Part shown: piece after piece, positions 43,798-51,446 of the stretch
Layout of the letters: the number at the start of each line of letters is the position of its first letter
Numbering within the stretch: position 1 is the stretch's first letter
NCBI GenBank assembly: GCA_964575255.1
Contig: CAZNPZ010000003.1
Span: 62,001-126,000, forward strand
Origin: JAEZHK01 sp964575255
Lineage (GTDB): Bacteria; Bacillota; Clostridia; Christensenellales; Aristaeellaceae
DNA length: 64,000 nucleotides
Reading direction: 5' to 3'
Made by a program: the position numbers and the translations under genes
The notes under the pieces: generated by a model
The model's database searches: none
What the model was told of the DNA's origin: nothing
Seen by the model: the letters and a program-made list of their open reading frames with translations, nothing else

Positions 43798-44730
43798 TTA
43801 TTCTGATTTCGTCAGCGGCATCTCGAAAACAAGTTCTGTCAGCGCAACGCCCCACGCGTCGCTGACCGTCTCCGACACTTTTCGGAATCCTGCTTTCTCG
43901 TACATGCGGATCGCAGTGGTCTGGATGTCCGTCGTGATCAGGAAAATCTTCCGGTATCCGCATTCTTTTGCGAATCGGAGCGCCCCGTCCATCAGCCGCC
44001 GCCCGAGGCCCAGCCCCCGGAAATCTGGGCGCAACAGGAACCAGCGAAGCTGCGCGACGCCGTCGGAATGCCCCACGACCGCGATCGCGCCGACCATCTG
44101 CCCGCCTGATTCCGCGAACCAGATGCGATCCTTCGCCGGATCGTAGGCGGTCAGGAATTCATAGAGCGTCTTGCACACGTAGCCTTCGAAAATGTGGTTG
44201 TAGCCGTGCTCCTTTTCGTAGATCCAGCCGTGCATTTGGATCAGCGCGCCCGCGTCACCGGGCCTCAGGTCGTGCCGGATCGTGACGGGCGGGTTTTCGC
44301 CGCCAGAAAGGTAGCGCTGGATGCGCTCCATGCTGTCTGTCAGATCCGTCCGCTGTGATGGATTCAGCTTCTCGATCAACGAACGCGATTGCCCGTCCGA
44401 GCGCCCGCTGAGCCAACGGAGCGTTTCCTGCCCTTTCTCAGTCAGGCGGATCGGATGCAGCCGCCCGTCCTCGCTGGATCGCATGCGTTCAGTGAGACCT
44501 TTTTTCTCAAACTGCTTCAGGATGCGGCTCAGGTAGCCGGGATCGACGTTCAGACGCCTCGTCAGTTCCTTTGCCGTGCAGGCGTCCGCCTCGCCCAGTT
44601 CGTAGAGAACCCGCGCCTCGGTCAGAGAGAATTCCGTCTCCAGCAGATGCCTGTCCAGAAGCCCCAGAAGGTTTGTGTAGAAGCGGTTGAACCGGCGTAT
44701 TTTCAGGATCTCCGTTTCGGCCTGGGACAT
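43798..44730 (-). CDS. MarR-GNAT fusion regulator / acetyltransferase
   Basis: 310 residues from ATG 44730 (AAGGGAG eight bases upstream). Residues 1-145 form a MarR winged helix (LTEARVLYELGEADACTAK, LNVDPGYLSRILKQFEKKG, EDGRLHPIRLTEKGQ); 150-310 form a GNAT domain (LLRPDFRGLGLGRRLMDGAL, TTAIRMYEKAGFRKVSE). Such fusions are common in bacteria, and the GNAT part may sense or modify the effector. It has its own promoter, overlapped by a TTGAC palindrome, and is divergent from a Thr/Ser exporter operon, a likely target. Confidence 0.9.
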   Translation of the reverse strand: MSQAETEILKIRRFNRFYTNLLGLLDRHLLETEFSLTEARVLYELGEADACTAKELTRRLNVDPGYLSRILKQFEKKGLTERMRSSEDGRLHPIRLTEKGQETLRWLSGRSDGQSRSLIEKLNPSQRTDLTDSMERIQRYLSGGENPPVTIRHDLRPGDAGALIQMHGWIYEKEHGYNHIFEGYVCKTLYEFLTAYDPAKDRIWFAESGGQMVGAIAVVGHSDGVAQLRWFLLRPDFRGLGLGRRLMDGALRFAKECGYRKIFLITTDIQTTAIRMYEKAGFRKVSETVSDAWGVALTELVFEMPLTKSE

Positions 44731-44762
44731 GGAAGACACTCCCTTGTATTGTGGATAATGGC

Positions 44763-44791
44763 ATTGTAACGCGGATGATTGACATAGTCAA
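44763..44791 (-). promoter_or_regulatory. Promoter and likely operator of the MarR-GNAT gene
   Basis: TTGACT (44791-44786), 17 bases, TACAAT (44768-44763). The -35 box lies inside the perfect inverted repeat TTGACATAGTCAA (44779-44791), the size and place expected for an autorepressing MarR operator. Confidence 0.7.
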
Positions 44792-44842
44792 CTATTGGAC
44801 CGTGAAGATTACGCACTTTTCTGGCGCGCCGAACGGTGATTG

Positions 44843-44871
44843 TTGACACGCGCGCGATGTTCGGGGATAAT
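44843..44871 (+). promoter_or_regulatory. Promoter of the Thr/Ser exporter operon
   Basis: TTGACA (44843-44848), 17 bases, GATAAT (44866-44871); transcription would start about 13 bases before the GTATGGAGG start region. It is divergent from and 52 bases away from the MarR-GNAT promoter. Confidence 0.78.
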
Positions 44872-44892
44872 GGGCGTACCGGAGGGGTGCGT

Positions 44893-45654
44893 ATGGAGGA
44901 TGGTTTCAATCTGAATCAGGTGGCTCGGGTGGCGCAGCTGGCCGCGCGGCTGATGCTGGCCAACGGCGGCGAAACCTACCGCGCGGAGGAAACCGCGCGG
45001 CACATCGGCCGCGCGTTCGGCTACGAGACGGAGGCCATCGCGTTCCCAACAGGCCTCATGCTGACGGTTGGCGATGAGCGGTGCCGGATCGCGCGGGTAG
45101 ACCGTATGCGGGTGGACTTCACCAAGATCGACCGCGTCAACGCCGTCTCCAGAGAATTGGTTGGCGGTACGCGTACGCTTGCGGACGCGGAGGCGGCGCT
45201 TACCGCGTTGGACGCGCGCCCCGCGATGGGGTGGTTCAAACAGAGCGCGATCGCCGCTGGGTCGTCGCTGATGTTCGCGGTGATGTTTGGCGGCACGCCG
45301 TATGACATGATCTCGGCGGGCGCGTGCGCGTTTTTCTCCCAAACGGTGACGGGTTTACTAAAAGACGAGGTAGGGCTGCCGCTGATCAATCTCGTGGGCG
45401 GGTTTCTCGCGGCGCTGACGGCGCTGGTCCTGTCGAGGGTGTTTTTCCTTGGCGACGTCAACCGGATCATCATCTCGGCGATGATGCCGCTGTTGCCCGG
45501 CCTCGCGTTCACAAACGCGATCCGGGACTCCATGCGCGGCGACCTGGTTTCGGGCATGGCGCGCGCCGGGGAGGCGCTGATCCGAGCGGTTGTGCTGGCG
45601 GCGGGCGCGGGCCTCGCGATCTCCGCGTGGATGCTGATCGGAGGCGGCGCGTGA
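44893..45654 (+). CDS. Threonine/serine exporter family protein, large (ThrE N-terminal/DUF1212 type) subunit
   Basis: 253 residues. The N-terminal cytoplasmic half has ARLMLANGGETYRAEETA and the second half about five membrane helices (for example INLVGGFLAALTALVL, SAMMPLLPGLAFTNAIRDSM) typical of ThrE/YjjP proteins. The family exports threonine, serine or, for YjjP/YjjB, succinate. ATG 44893 follows GGAGGGG. The small-subunit gene overlaps by one base. Divergent MarR-GNAT likely regulates it. Confidence 0.88.
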   Translation: MEDGFNLNQVARVAQLAARLMLANGGETYRAEETARHIGRAFGYETEAIAFPTGLMLTVGDERCRIARVDRMRVDFTKIDRVNAVSRELVGGTRTLADAEAALTALDARPAMGWFKQSAIAAGSSLMFAVMFGGTPYDMISAGACAFFSQTVTGLLKDEVGLPLINLVGGFLAALTALVLSRVFFLGDVNRIIISAMMPLLPGLAFTNAIRDSMRGDLVSGMARAGEALIRAVVLAAGAGLAISAWMLIGGGA

Positions 45655-46094
45655 TGGCGATGGCGATGCAGCTTGTGGGCTGCTTTTTCGCGGCGGCGCT
45701 GTTCGCGCTTCTGTTCCGGACGCCCGCGCGGCTGATCCTTCCGGCGTCCGTCGCGGCGGTCGCAGGCTTTGCGCTCAGCTTGTGGGCGGGCGCGCGGCTG
45801 AACGCGGAATGGGCGGGCATCTTCTTTGGGTCGCTGTTGTCTGCGCTGATCGGCGAGTGGATGGCGACGAAGCTTCGCGCGCCCGCGACCATCTTCCTGA
45901 CCGTGTCGGTGATCCCGATGGTGCCGGGCGCGGGGCTGTACGATACAATGCTTGCGCTCGTTCAGAACCGGTACGCCGACGCGGCGGCATCCGGCTCCGA
46001 CACAATGCTCTCGGCCGGTGCGATCGCGCTGGGGCTGTCCATTGCCGCATCCGCCGCCTATGCGCTGCGCAGGGGGCGGGAACGGACACAGTAA
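45654..46094 (+). CDS. Threonine/serine exporter family protein, small (ThrE C-terminal/YjjB type) subunit
   Basis: 146 residues, four to five membrane helices (LVGCFFAAALFALLF, LPASVAAVAGFALSLW, FFGSLLSALIGEWMA, TIFLTVSVIPMVPGAGLYDT). The SVIPMVPG motif matches the YjjB/DUF3815 family. Its ATG shares the A of the upstream TGA stop, so subunit synthesis is coupled. Together they form the split version of ThrE. Confidence 0.88.
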   Translation: MAMAMQLVGCFFAAALFALLFRTPARLILPASVAAVAGFALSLWAGARLNAEWAGIFFGSLLSALIGEWMATKLRAPATIFLTVSVIPMVPGAGLYDTMLALVQNRYADAAASGSDTMLSAGAIALGLSIAASAAYALRRGRERTQ

Positions 46095-46115
46095 GCCCCC
46101 ATTTATTTCCTGCGG

Positions 46116-46140
46116 CGAACCCTTCGCAGGGTTCGTTTTT
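46116..46140 (+). terminator. Intrinsic terminator of the Thr/Ser exporter operon
   Basis: Stem CGAACCCT, loop TCGC, AGGGTTCG, followed by TTTTTGTTTT. Confidence 0.88.
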
Positions 46141-46218
46141 GTTTTGCATTGTTTGGTCGGGGTAAGAAACAATAGGATGAAATGGGATCGTCGCAGTTTG
46201 GATCAACGGAGGATCGTG

Positions 46219-46896
46219 ATGAAAAGGCGGATTGCATATTTCGCAGTCTTGCTCTTGCTGCTTGCGGGCTGCGCCCGAACCGGCATGAACGCCGCGCCGG
46301 TGGAAACGGACGGGGTCTCCTCGGCGACAAAGAGCCGATACCGGGAAGGAGAAGTCACCCAATACCAGGGCGCGCGGCTGGATCCCGCCGTCGGCCCCAG
46401 GGACAATTCCATCAAAGGCGTGCAGCGGGTGGACATTGCAGACTACCGCTTGACGGTCGACGGGCTGGTCGATACGCCTCTTTCGCTGACCTACGAGCAG
46501 GTGAAGGCGTTTGACGCCTATGAGCGAAAAATCACCCTCCACTGCGTGGAGGGCTGGGACGCTACGGTGCTCTGGAAGGGCGTACTTTTGGAAGACGTCC
46601 TGAAAAAAGCCGGGGCAAGGCCGGGTGCGGTGACGGTGATCTTCACCGGCATCGATGGGTATACCACGTCGCTGCCGCTGTCCGCAATTGAGGAGAAGCA
46701 CCTGATCCTCGCCTATGGGGCGAACGGGCTCGACCTGCCGCCTGAGATGGGGTATCCGTTCATCGTCGTTTCAGAGGATCGGCTCGGCTACAAGTGGGCG
46801 CGCTGGGTCAACCGGATCACGTTGTCGGACGACGCCGAGCACCGTGGCTATTGGGAACAGCGCGGCTACGACAACAATGCAAAGGTCGATGGGTGA
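46219..46896 (+). CDS. Lipoprotein with a molybdopterin-binding (sulfite oxidase-like) domain
   Basis: 225 residues. Signal peptide with lipobox LLLLLAGC (Cys18) anchors it outside the membrane. The rest is a short oxidoreductase molybdopterin domain: YRLTVDGLVDTPLSLTYEQV, TLHCVEGWDATVLWKG with the presumed Mo-ligand Cys109, and GYKWARWVNRITLS. It resembles the catalytic half of MsrP/sulfite oxidase but lacks a dimer domain, and such short lipoproteins lack known substrates. GGAGG lies seven bases before ATG 46219. No molybdenum cofactor genes are nearby. Confidence 0.85.
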   Translation: MKRRIAYFAVLLLLLAGCARTGMNAAPVETDGVSSATKSRYREGEVTQYQGARLDPAVGPRDNSIKGVQRVDIADYRLTVDGLVDTPLSLTYEQVKAFDAYERKITLHCVEGWDATVLWKGVLLEDVLKKAGARPGAVTVIFTGIDGYTTSLPLSAIEEKHLILAYGANGLDLPPEMGYPFIVVSEDRLGYKWARWVNRITLSDDAEHRGYWEQRGYDNNAKVDG

Positions 46897-46899
46897 TTT

Positions 46900-47481
46900 T
46901 CACAACAGCTCTGTGAACGCCTGCCTGCTGAAGGAGGCCAGCTTCGCGATGATTCGGGCGGTTTCCTCGGCGCTTCGGGGCATGTCCTCCAGAACCCACT
47001 GTTCGATGATCGCGACGATGCCGCTGGCGGTAAAGGTATAGAGGAGATCCATCTGCCCGCCTTCCTCGCGCATGCCCGCGTTTTTCCACTCGGCGATGCA
47101 CAGGTCATGGGCAATGTTGATGATCCGTTTTAGAAACGCCTTGTCGCCGTGCTCCGAGAAGATCACCTTGCACAGGTCGCGGTTATTCTGGATGGACTGA
47201 CAGATCTCCGTCAGCATCAGAAGGATGTTGCCATCGCTTTGGGTCATCACAAGCGTCCGGCGGATCTGATCGTACAGTTCGCCTTCGATGCTTTGAAGAA
47301 GCGCCACCGGGCTGTCGTAATGGACAGAGAATGTATTGCGGTTGATGTCGGCCCGGCGGCAGAGTTCTGTGGGTGTAATTTTGCTGATCGGCTTTTCGCG
47401 CATCAATTCCAACAGGCTGTCCCGGAGGAACATCTTCGTGTACATCACCCGGCGGTCCACCTTGATCCGATTCCGTTCCAT
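46900..47481 (-). CDS. TetR-type transcriptional regulator
   Basis: 193 residues. ITPTELCRRADINRNTFSVHY is the helix-turn-helix; the long C-terminal ligand domain ends QWVLEDMPRSAEETARIIAKLA, like the TetR_C subfamily with an ILE-W motif. ATG 47481 is preferred to the TTG at 47502 because AGGGAG precedes it. It is downstream of DUF2871 and PNPOx-like genes in the same direction (81 bases), so it may autoregulate that unit. Confidence 0.85.
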   Translation of the reverse strand: MERNRIKVDRRVMYTKMFLRDSLLELMREKPISKITPTELCRRADINRNTFSVHYDSPVALLQSIEGELYDQIRRTLVMTQSDGNILLMLTEICQSIQNNRDLCKVIFSEHGDKAFLKRIINIAHDLCIAEWKNAGMREEGGQMDLLYTFTASGIVAIIEQWVLEDMPRSAEETARIIAKLASFSRQAFTELL

Positions 47482-47562
47482 GCGAATTTTCTCCCTGCTC
47501 AAGCCGCATATACGCGTTTGATGACGGGTTGAAAACGCGATTCTCCCGATAGGATGCTCTGG

Positions 47563-47985
47563 TCAGGTCTCGGAGCGAAGACTTCTCATTACGGCGGTCA
47601 GCATCAGAAGAATGCCTGTCCCCAGCAGGATGTGACCGATGCCCGACACGCCGGAGATGGACATGTCAAGGCTTCTGGAAACGGGGTTCGCTGCGGTATC
47701 TGAAAGTCCTCGGGCAAAAAGCCCCGCGCCGGTGATGTTGAGGCCGATGTTGTAGACCCACAGGAACGGCTTCATGACCTTCTGCCCGGAGAGGTGAAAT
47801 GTTTTCTCCAGCAGCAGAAGGATCAGGAACAGGAACATGCCCAGGACAAAATAATGCGTGTGCAAGACTGAAAGCGTTGTCAGTCCCTCGAACCCGATCG
47901 CGCGCGTATATTCCCGATAGAAAACGCCAAGCACCATTGCGACAACTGCGTAGATGATGGAAAACCTCGCGTATTTCCGGAGCAT
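47563..47985 (-). CDS. DUF2871 family membrane protein
   Basis: 140 residues with four membrane helices. FSIIYAVVAMVLGVFYREYTR, LHTHYFVLGMFLFLILLLLE and SGISGIGHILLGTG-like segments are those of DUF2871. Function unknown. ATG 47985 follows GGAGGGATG. Lies 66 bases after the PNPOx-like gene and probably shares its operon. Confidence 0.85.
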   Translation of the reverse strand: MLRKYARFSIIYAVVAMVLGVFYREYTRAIGFEGLTTLSVLHTHYFVLGMFLFLILLLLEKTFHLSGQKVMKPFLWVYNIGLNITGAGLFARGLSDTAANPVSRSLDMSISGVSGIGHILLGTGILLMLTAVMRSLRSET

Positions 47986-48051
47986 TTCGCATCCCTCCCG
48001 TATGAGATACATTTAACCATGCCGCGCCTCGTGAAACTGTCCATTGGATTA

Positions 48052-48444
48052 TCAGAAATGAACCACCCTCGTCGCCCCGCCGAACGCGTAGAATCGGACC
48101 GTCGCGTTGGAGAGATAGAAGACCTGCATGTTGCCGTCGTCGGCTTTGTACATCCTCTGGAGGGAGGGATAGGCGTCCAACATGTGCCGCTTCGCCTCGA
48201 TCCGGTCGTCTTCCACGGCGACAGCCTCGACGCGCAGCCACCGGTCGCCGATGGTTGCGCTGAGCTCCACCCTGGGGTTCGCGGCGATCTGCTTGGAAAC
48301 ATTCTTGACCTTGCCGGTCTGGATGGTAAGGCGATCCTCGAAGATGTCCACCGTGCCGAACGGACGAACCCTCGGTTGGTCTCCTTCGACCGTGGCCAGA
48401 TAGTACGTACCGCACTGCTTCAGGAATTCATAGACTTCCCTCAC
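48052..48444 (-). CDS. Pyridoxamine 5-phosphate oxidase-like (flavin-binding split-barrel) protein
   Basis: 130 residues with a single split-barrel: GTYYLATVEGDQPRVRPFG, DRLTIQTGKVKNVSKQIAAN, PRVELSATIGDRWLRVEAVAV. These are the FMN/F420-binding segments of the PNPOx-like family; small members are flavin reductases or haem-degradation relatives. Substrate unknown. The ATG is preceded by a purine-rich GGAGGG. Confidence 0.85.
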   Translation of the reverse strand: MREVYEFLKQCGTYYLATVEGDQPRVRPFGTVDIFEDRLTIQTGKVKNVSKQIAANPRVELSATIGDRWLRVEAVAVEDDRIEAKRHMLDAYPSLQRMYKADDGNMQVFYLSNATVRFYAFGGATRVVHF

Positions 48445-48707
48445 GATACATCCCTCCGTTCAGTTCATGGTAGTGAAAACAGTATCCAATACGCTTCGAG
48501 GGCGCAAACAATGAGCGGAATCCGTAGCGTCTCCATCTTTCGATCAGTGCGATGTCTTCCTGCATTTCTCGCGCCTCGCCCCGGTTCAGCACAGGAAGTA
48601 TTCTGTTGCGTACAGTGTACCTCTTTTCCCATTTTAAGGCAATGGGCCGCCCAAAAAGAAGACTGGCCCGCCTTATCGGCAGGCCGGATCGGTATGCGTA
48701 AATTGGT
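48445..48707. other. Gene-poor spacer
   Basis: About 260 bases between the GH94 gene and the PNPOx-like operon. A short minus-strand ORF starts at an ATG near 48563 and runs to 48428 (ALIERWRRYGFRSLFAPS) but has no recognisable relatives and no clear RBS, so I do not call it. No terminator recognised. Confidence 0.45.
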
Positions 48708-51143
48708 TTATCCGATGCGTACCCGGACATGGTGCTTTTCGCCGGGGTGCTCCGGGATCGGCAGCAGGTTCCCGGCAAGAGGTACGCCGTCCAGCTCCAC
48801 GGTGAGCGGCGCTTTCTCGCCGCCCGCGCGATTCACGATGGTGATATGATAGATCGCATCCCGGAATTTCCGGGTGACGGACAGCGTTTCGATGGACGAG
48901 GGCAGGCACGGGTCGATCATGAGGCCGTCATACTGGGGCTTGATGCCCAGAATCGCCTGAGACACGCAGAAGAAGCTCCACGCGGCGGTGCCGGTCAGCC
49001 AACTGTTCTTGGCTTCGCCGTGGCGCGGCGCGTACGGCCCAGCAATCATCTGAGGATACACATAGGGTTCCGTTCTGTGAAGCGCCTGGTCCTCCGTATA
49101 ACTGGGGCAGGTGCGCCGGTACACGTCAAACGCGCGGTCGCCGTGACCCAGTTCCGTCTCCGCGATGACGATCCAGGGGTTGTTGTGGCAGAAGACGCCG
49201 CCGTTCTCCTTGTATCCCGGCGGGTAGGAGCTGATCTCGCCCAGTTCCAGATGGTAGCGCGTATAGGGCGGCGTGTGGATCGCGATGCCATGCGGGCCTA
49301 AAAGCCGCGCAAGCACCGAATCGAGTGCCCGCTGCGCCAATCCTTCTTTGACGCCGATGCCCGCCATCACGCAGAAGCCCTGCGGCTCGATGAAAATCTG
49401 CCCTTCCTCGCATTCTCGGCTGCCCACCTTGTTACCCAGCGCGTCGTAGGCGCGCAGGAACCATTCCCCGTCCCAGCCGTGCTCCAGCACGGTCCTCGAC
49501 ATGCGCGCCTTTTCGGCGAGCGCGAACGCCGCTTCGTCCGGGAACCCCGCACGGCGGAAAAGCTCGGCGTAATCGTCCGCGACCGCCACGTACATGGCGG
49601 CGATGAACACGGATTCCGCGATGCCGCTGTCGAAGTTCTGGCAGGTCTGAAAGCTCTCGCCGGGCGTCTTTGAGAAGCAGTTGAGGTTCAGACAATCGTT
49701 CCAGTCGGCGCGGCCGATCAGCGGCAGGCCGTGCGGGCCGAGGTGATCTGCGGTGTAGTGGAACGAGCGGCGAAGGTGTTCGAGCAATGCCGCCCGATCC
49801 GAAGGGTTGGAGTCAAATGGCACGTTTTCGTCCAGAATGCCGTAGTCGCCGGTCTCCTTGATGTAGGCCGCGGTGCCGAAGATCAGCCATAGCGGGTCGT
49901 CGTTGAAGCCGCTGCCGACGTCCATGTTTCCGAGCTTGGTCAGCGGCTGGTATTGGTGGTAGGCGCTGCCGTCGGGGAACTGGGTGGCGGCGATGTCGAG
50001 AATTCGCTCCCGCGCGCGCTTCGGGATCAGGTGCACGAAGCCCAGAAGATCCTGCGTCGAGTCTCGGAAACCCATGCCGCGGCCGATGCCCGACTCGAAA
50101 TAGGAGGCCGAGCGCGACATGTTGAAGGTGACCATGCACTGGTACTGGTTCCAGACGTTCACCATCCGATCCAGCTTTTCGTCGCCGCTTTGGATCTGAT
50201 AGCTGGACAGAAGTTCGCGCCAGTATGCCTTGAGTTCCGAAAGCGCCGCGTCAAACTGCGCGTCTGTTTGGAATGCGTTCAGGAGCGCCCTGGCCGGAGC
50301 TTTGTTGACCACGCCGGGGGATGCGAACTTTTCCGCTTCCGGATTCTCGCAGTATCCCAGTAGGAAGATCAGGTTTTGCGTTTCGCCGGGGGCGAGTGTC
50401 AGGCGGATTCGGTGCGCGCCGATGGGCGCCCAGCCGCTGGCGACGGAGTTGGAAGTCTGATCCTGAAGCACCGCGTCGGGCGATTCAAACCCGTTGTACA
50501 GACCGAAAAACGCTTCCCGGTCGGTGTCGAAGCCGTCCGTCTCATGGTTGACCGCCCAGACCGCGTAGTGGTTGCGACGCTCGCGGTACTCCGTCACATG
50601 GTAGATCGCGCCCGGCTCAACTTCCACCTCGCCGGTTGAGAAATTGCGCTGGAAGTTGGTCATGTCGTCCATCGCGTTCCACAGGCAGAATTCGACGACG
50701 CCGTATACGCTGATTTCCTTAGGCGCATCCGACAGGTTTTTCAGCTTCAGCCTGGCAACCTGCGCGGTGCGGCCTCGGGGGACAAGAAGCGTCTCCTCAG
50801 CCATCAGACCGTCTTTTTTGCCAAGGATTACGGAATATCCCAGCCCGTGGCGGCATTCGTAATGGTCGAGCGCCGTCTTGACCGGCTTCCAGCCGGGGTT
50901 CCAGACGGAAGCACCGTCCCGGATGTAAAAGTACGTGCCACCGGCGTCGGCGGGCAGGTTGTTGTAGCGGTAGCGGGTCAGCCGCAGGAGGCGCGCGTCG
51001 CGGTAGAAGCTGTACCCACCGGACGTGTTGGAGAGGAGCGAAAAAAAGTCCTCGCTGCCCAGGTAGTTGATCCAGGGGGACGGTGTATCCGGTCGGGTGA
51101 TCACGTATTCGCGCTGGGTGTCGTCAAAGTGGCCGAAATCCAT
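48708..51143 (-). CDS. GH94 family phosphorylase, probable cellobiose phosphorylase
   Basis: 811 residues, the cellobiose phosphorylase length. It cleaves cellobiose (or a related disaccharide) with phosphate to glucose 1-phosphate plus glucose in the cytoplasm. The N-terminal FGHFDDTQREYVITRP and SNTSGGYSFYRDA, the SGIGRGMGFRDSTQD segment, and the catalytic Asp483 in RADWNDCLNL (Asp490 in known cellobiose phosphorylase) support this over other GH94 enzymes. It has its own promoter and a LacI-type operator 20 bases upstream of ATG 51143, and is divergent from lacI-GH1. Confidence 0.92.
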   Translation of the reverse strand: MDFGHFDDTQREYVITRPDTPSPWINYLGSEDFFSLLSNTSGGYSFYRDARLLRLTRYRYNNLPADAGGTYFYIRDGASVWNPGWKPVKTALDHYECRHGLGYSVILGKKDGLMAEETLLVPRGRTAQVARLKLKNLSDAPKEISVYGVVEFCLWNAMDDMTNFQRNFSTGEVEVEPGAIYHVTEYRERRNHYAVWAVNHETDGFDTDREAFFGLYNGFESPDAVLQDQTSNSVASGWAPIGAHRIRLTLAPGETQNLIFLLGYCENPEAEKFASPGVVNKAPARALLNAFQTDAQFDAALSELKAYWRELLSSYQIQSGDEKLDRMVNVWNQYQCMVTFNMSRSASYFESGIGRGMGFRDSTQDLLGFVHLIPKRARERILDIAATQFPDGSAYHQYQPLTKLGNMDVGSGFNDDPLWLIFGTAAYIKETGDYGILDENVPFDSNPSDRAALLEHLRRSFHYTADHLGPHGLPLIGRADWNDCLNLNCFSKTPGESFQTCQNFDSGIAESVFIAAMYVAVADDYAELFRRAGFPDEAAFALAEKARMSRTVLEHGWDGEWFLRAYDALGNKVGSRECEEGQIFIEPQGFCVMAGIGVKEGLAQRALDSVLARLLGPHGIAIHTPPYTRYHLELGEISSYPPGYKENGGVFCHNNPWIVIAETELGHGDRAFDVYRRTCPSYTEDQALHRTEPYVYPQMIAGPYAPRHGEAKNSWLTGTAAWSFFCVSQAILGIKPQYDGLMIDPCLPSSIETLSVTRKFRDAIYHITIVNRAGGEKAPLTVELDGVPLAGNLLPIPEHPGEKHHVRVRIG

Positions 51144-51162
51144 GAAGATTCCTCCTGAATCC

Positions 51163-51176
51163 CGAAATCGTTTTCG
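51163..51176. promoter_or_regulatory. LacI-type operator beside the GH94 start
   Basis: CGAAATCGTTTTCG fits the AAANCGNTTT pattern recognised by LacI regulators. It lies between the promoter and RBS of GH94. The 12-base core recurs in inverse orientation at 51396-51407. Confidence 0.7.
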
Positions 51177-51210
51177 TAAAAGGCTGCAATAAACGATGGA
51201 AGTTTACAAC

Positions 51211-51239
51211 ATCATAGCGCATATGCGAAAGAATATCAA
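51211..51239 (-). promoter_or_regulatory. Promoter of the GH94 gene
   Basis: TTGATA (51239-51234), 17 bases, TATGAT (51216-51211). The transcript would start about 35 bases before the operator at 51163-51176, so bound repressor would block elongation. Confidence 0.6.
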
Positions 51240-51359
51240 GTGTCAATGTGGCAGAATCGCGTTATTCCTGGAATATTTTCCAACAGAAAGAGAAGATATT
51301 CGACCAGCCTCGCTGAAGCCGTTTCATGGGGGATCAAAACGCGCGGCGGAAACTGGGTA

Positions 51360-51388
51360 TTGCATTTTGTCAATTCATCGCGTATACT
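51360..51388 (+). promoter_or_regulatory. Probable promoter of the LacI regulator
   Basis: TTGCAT (51360-51365), 17 bases, TATACT (51383-51388). A LacI-type operator begins eight bases after the -10 box, fitting autorepression. Confidence 0.5.
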
Positions 51389-51395
51389 TTATTGT

Positions 51396-51407
51396 CGAAA
51401 ACGATTT
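51396..51407. promoter_or_regulatory. LacI-type operator at the lacI start
   Basis: CGAAAACGATTT, with AAANCGNTTT at 51398-51407. It is the exact inverse complement of the core beside GH94 235 bases away, so one LacI dimer or tetramer could repress both directions, possibly by looping. The 51144-51446 stretch holds these sites and no gene. Confidence 0.72.
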
Positions 51408-51446
51408 AGAGTCGACGCGTGTTTGGCGTGGGAGAGAGAGGGAACG

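Noticed and set aside
48428..48563. Short minus-strand ORF before the PNPOx-like gene
   Set aside because: About 45 codons, no homology recognised, no RBS and it overlaps the start of the next gene.
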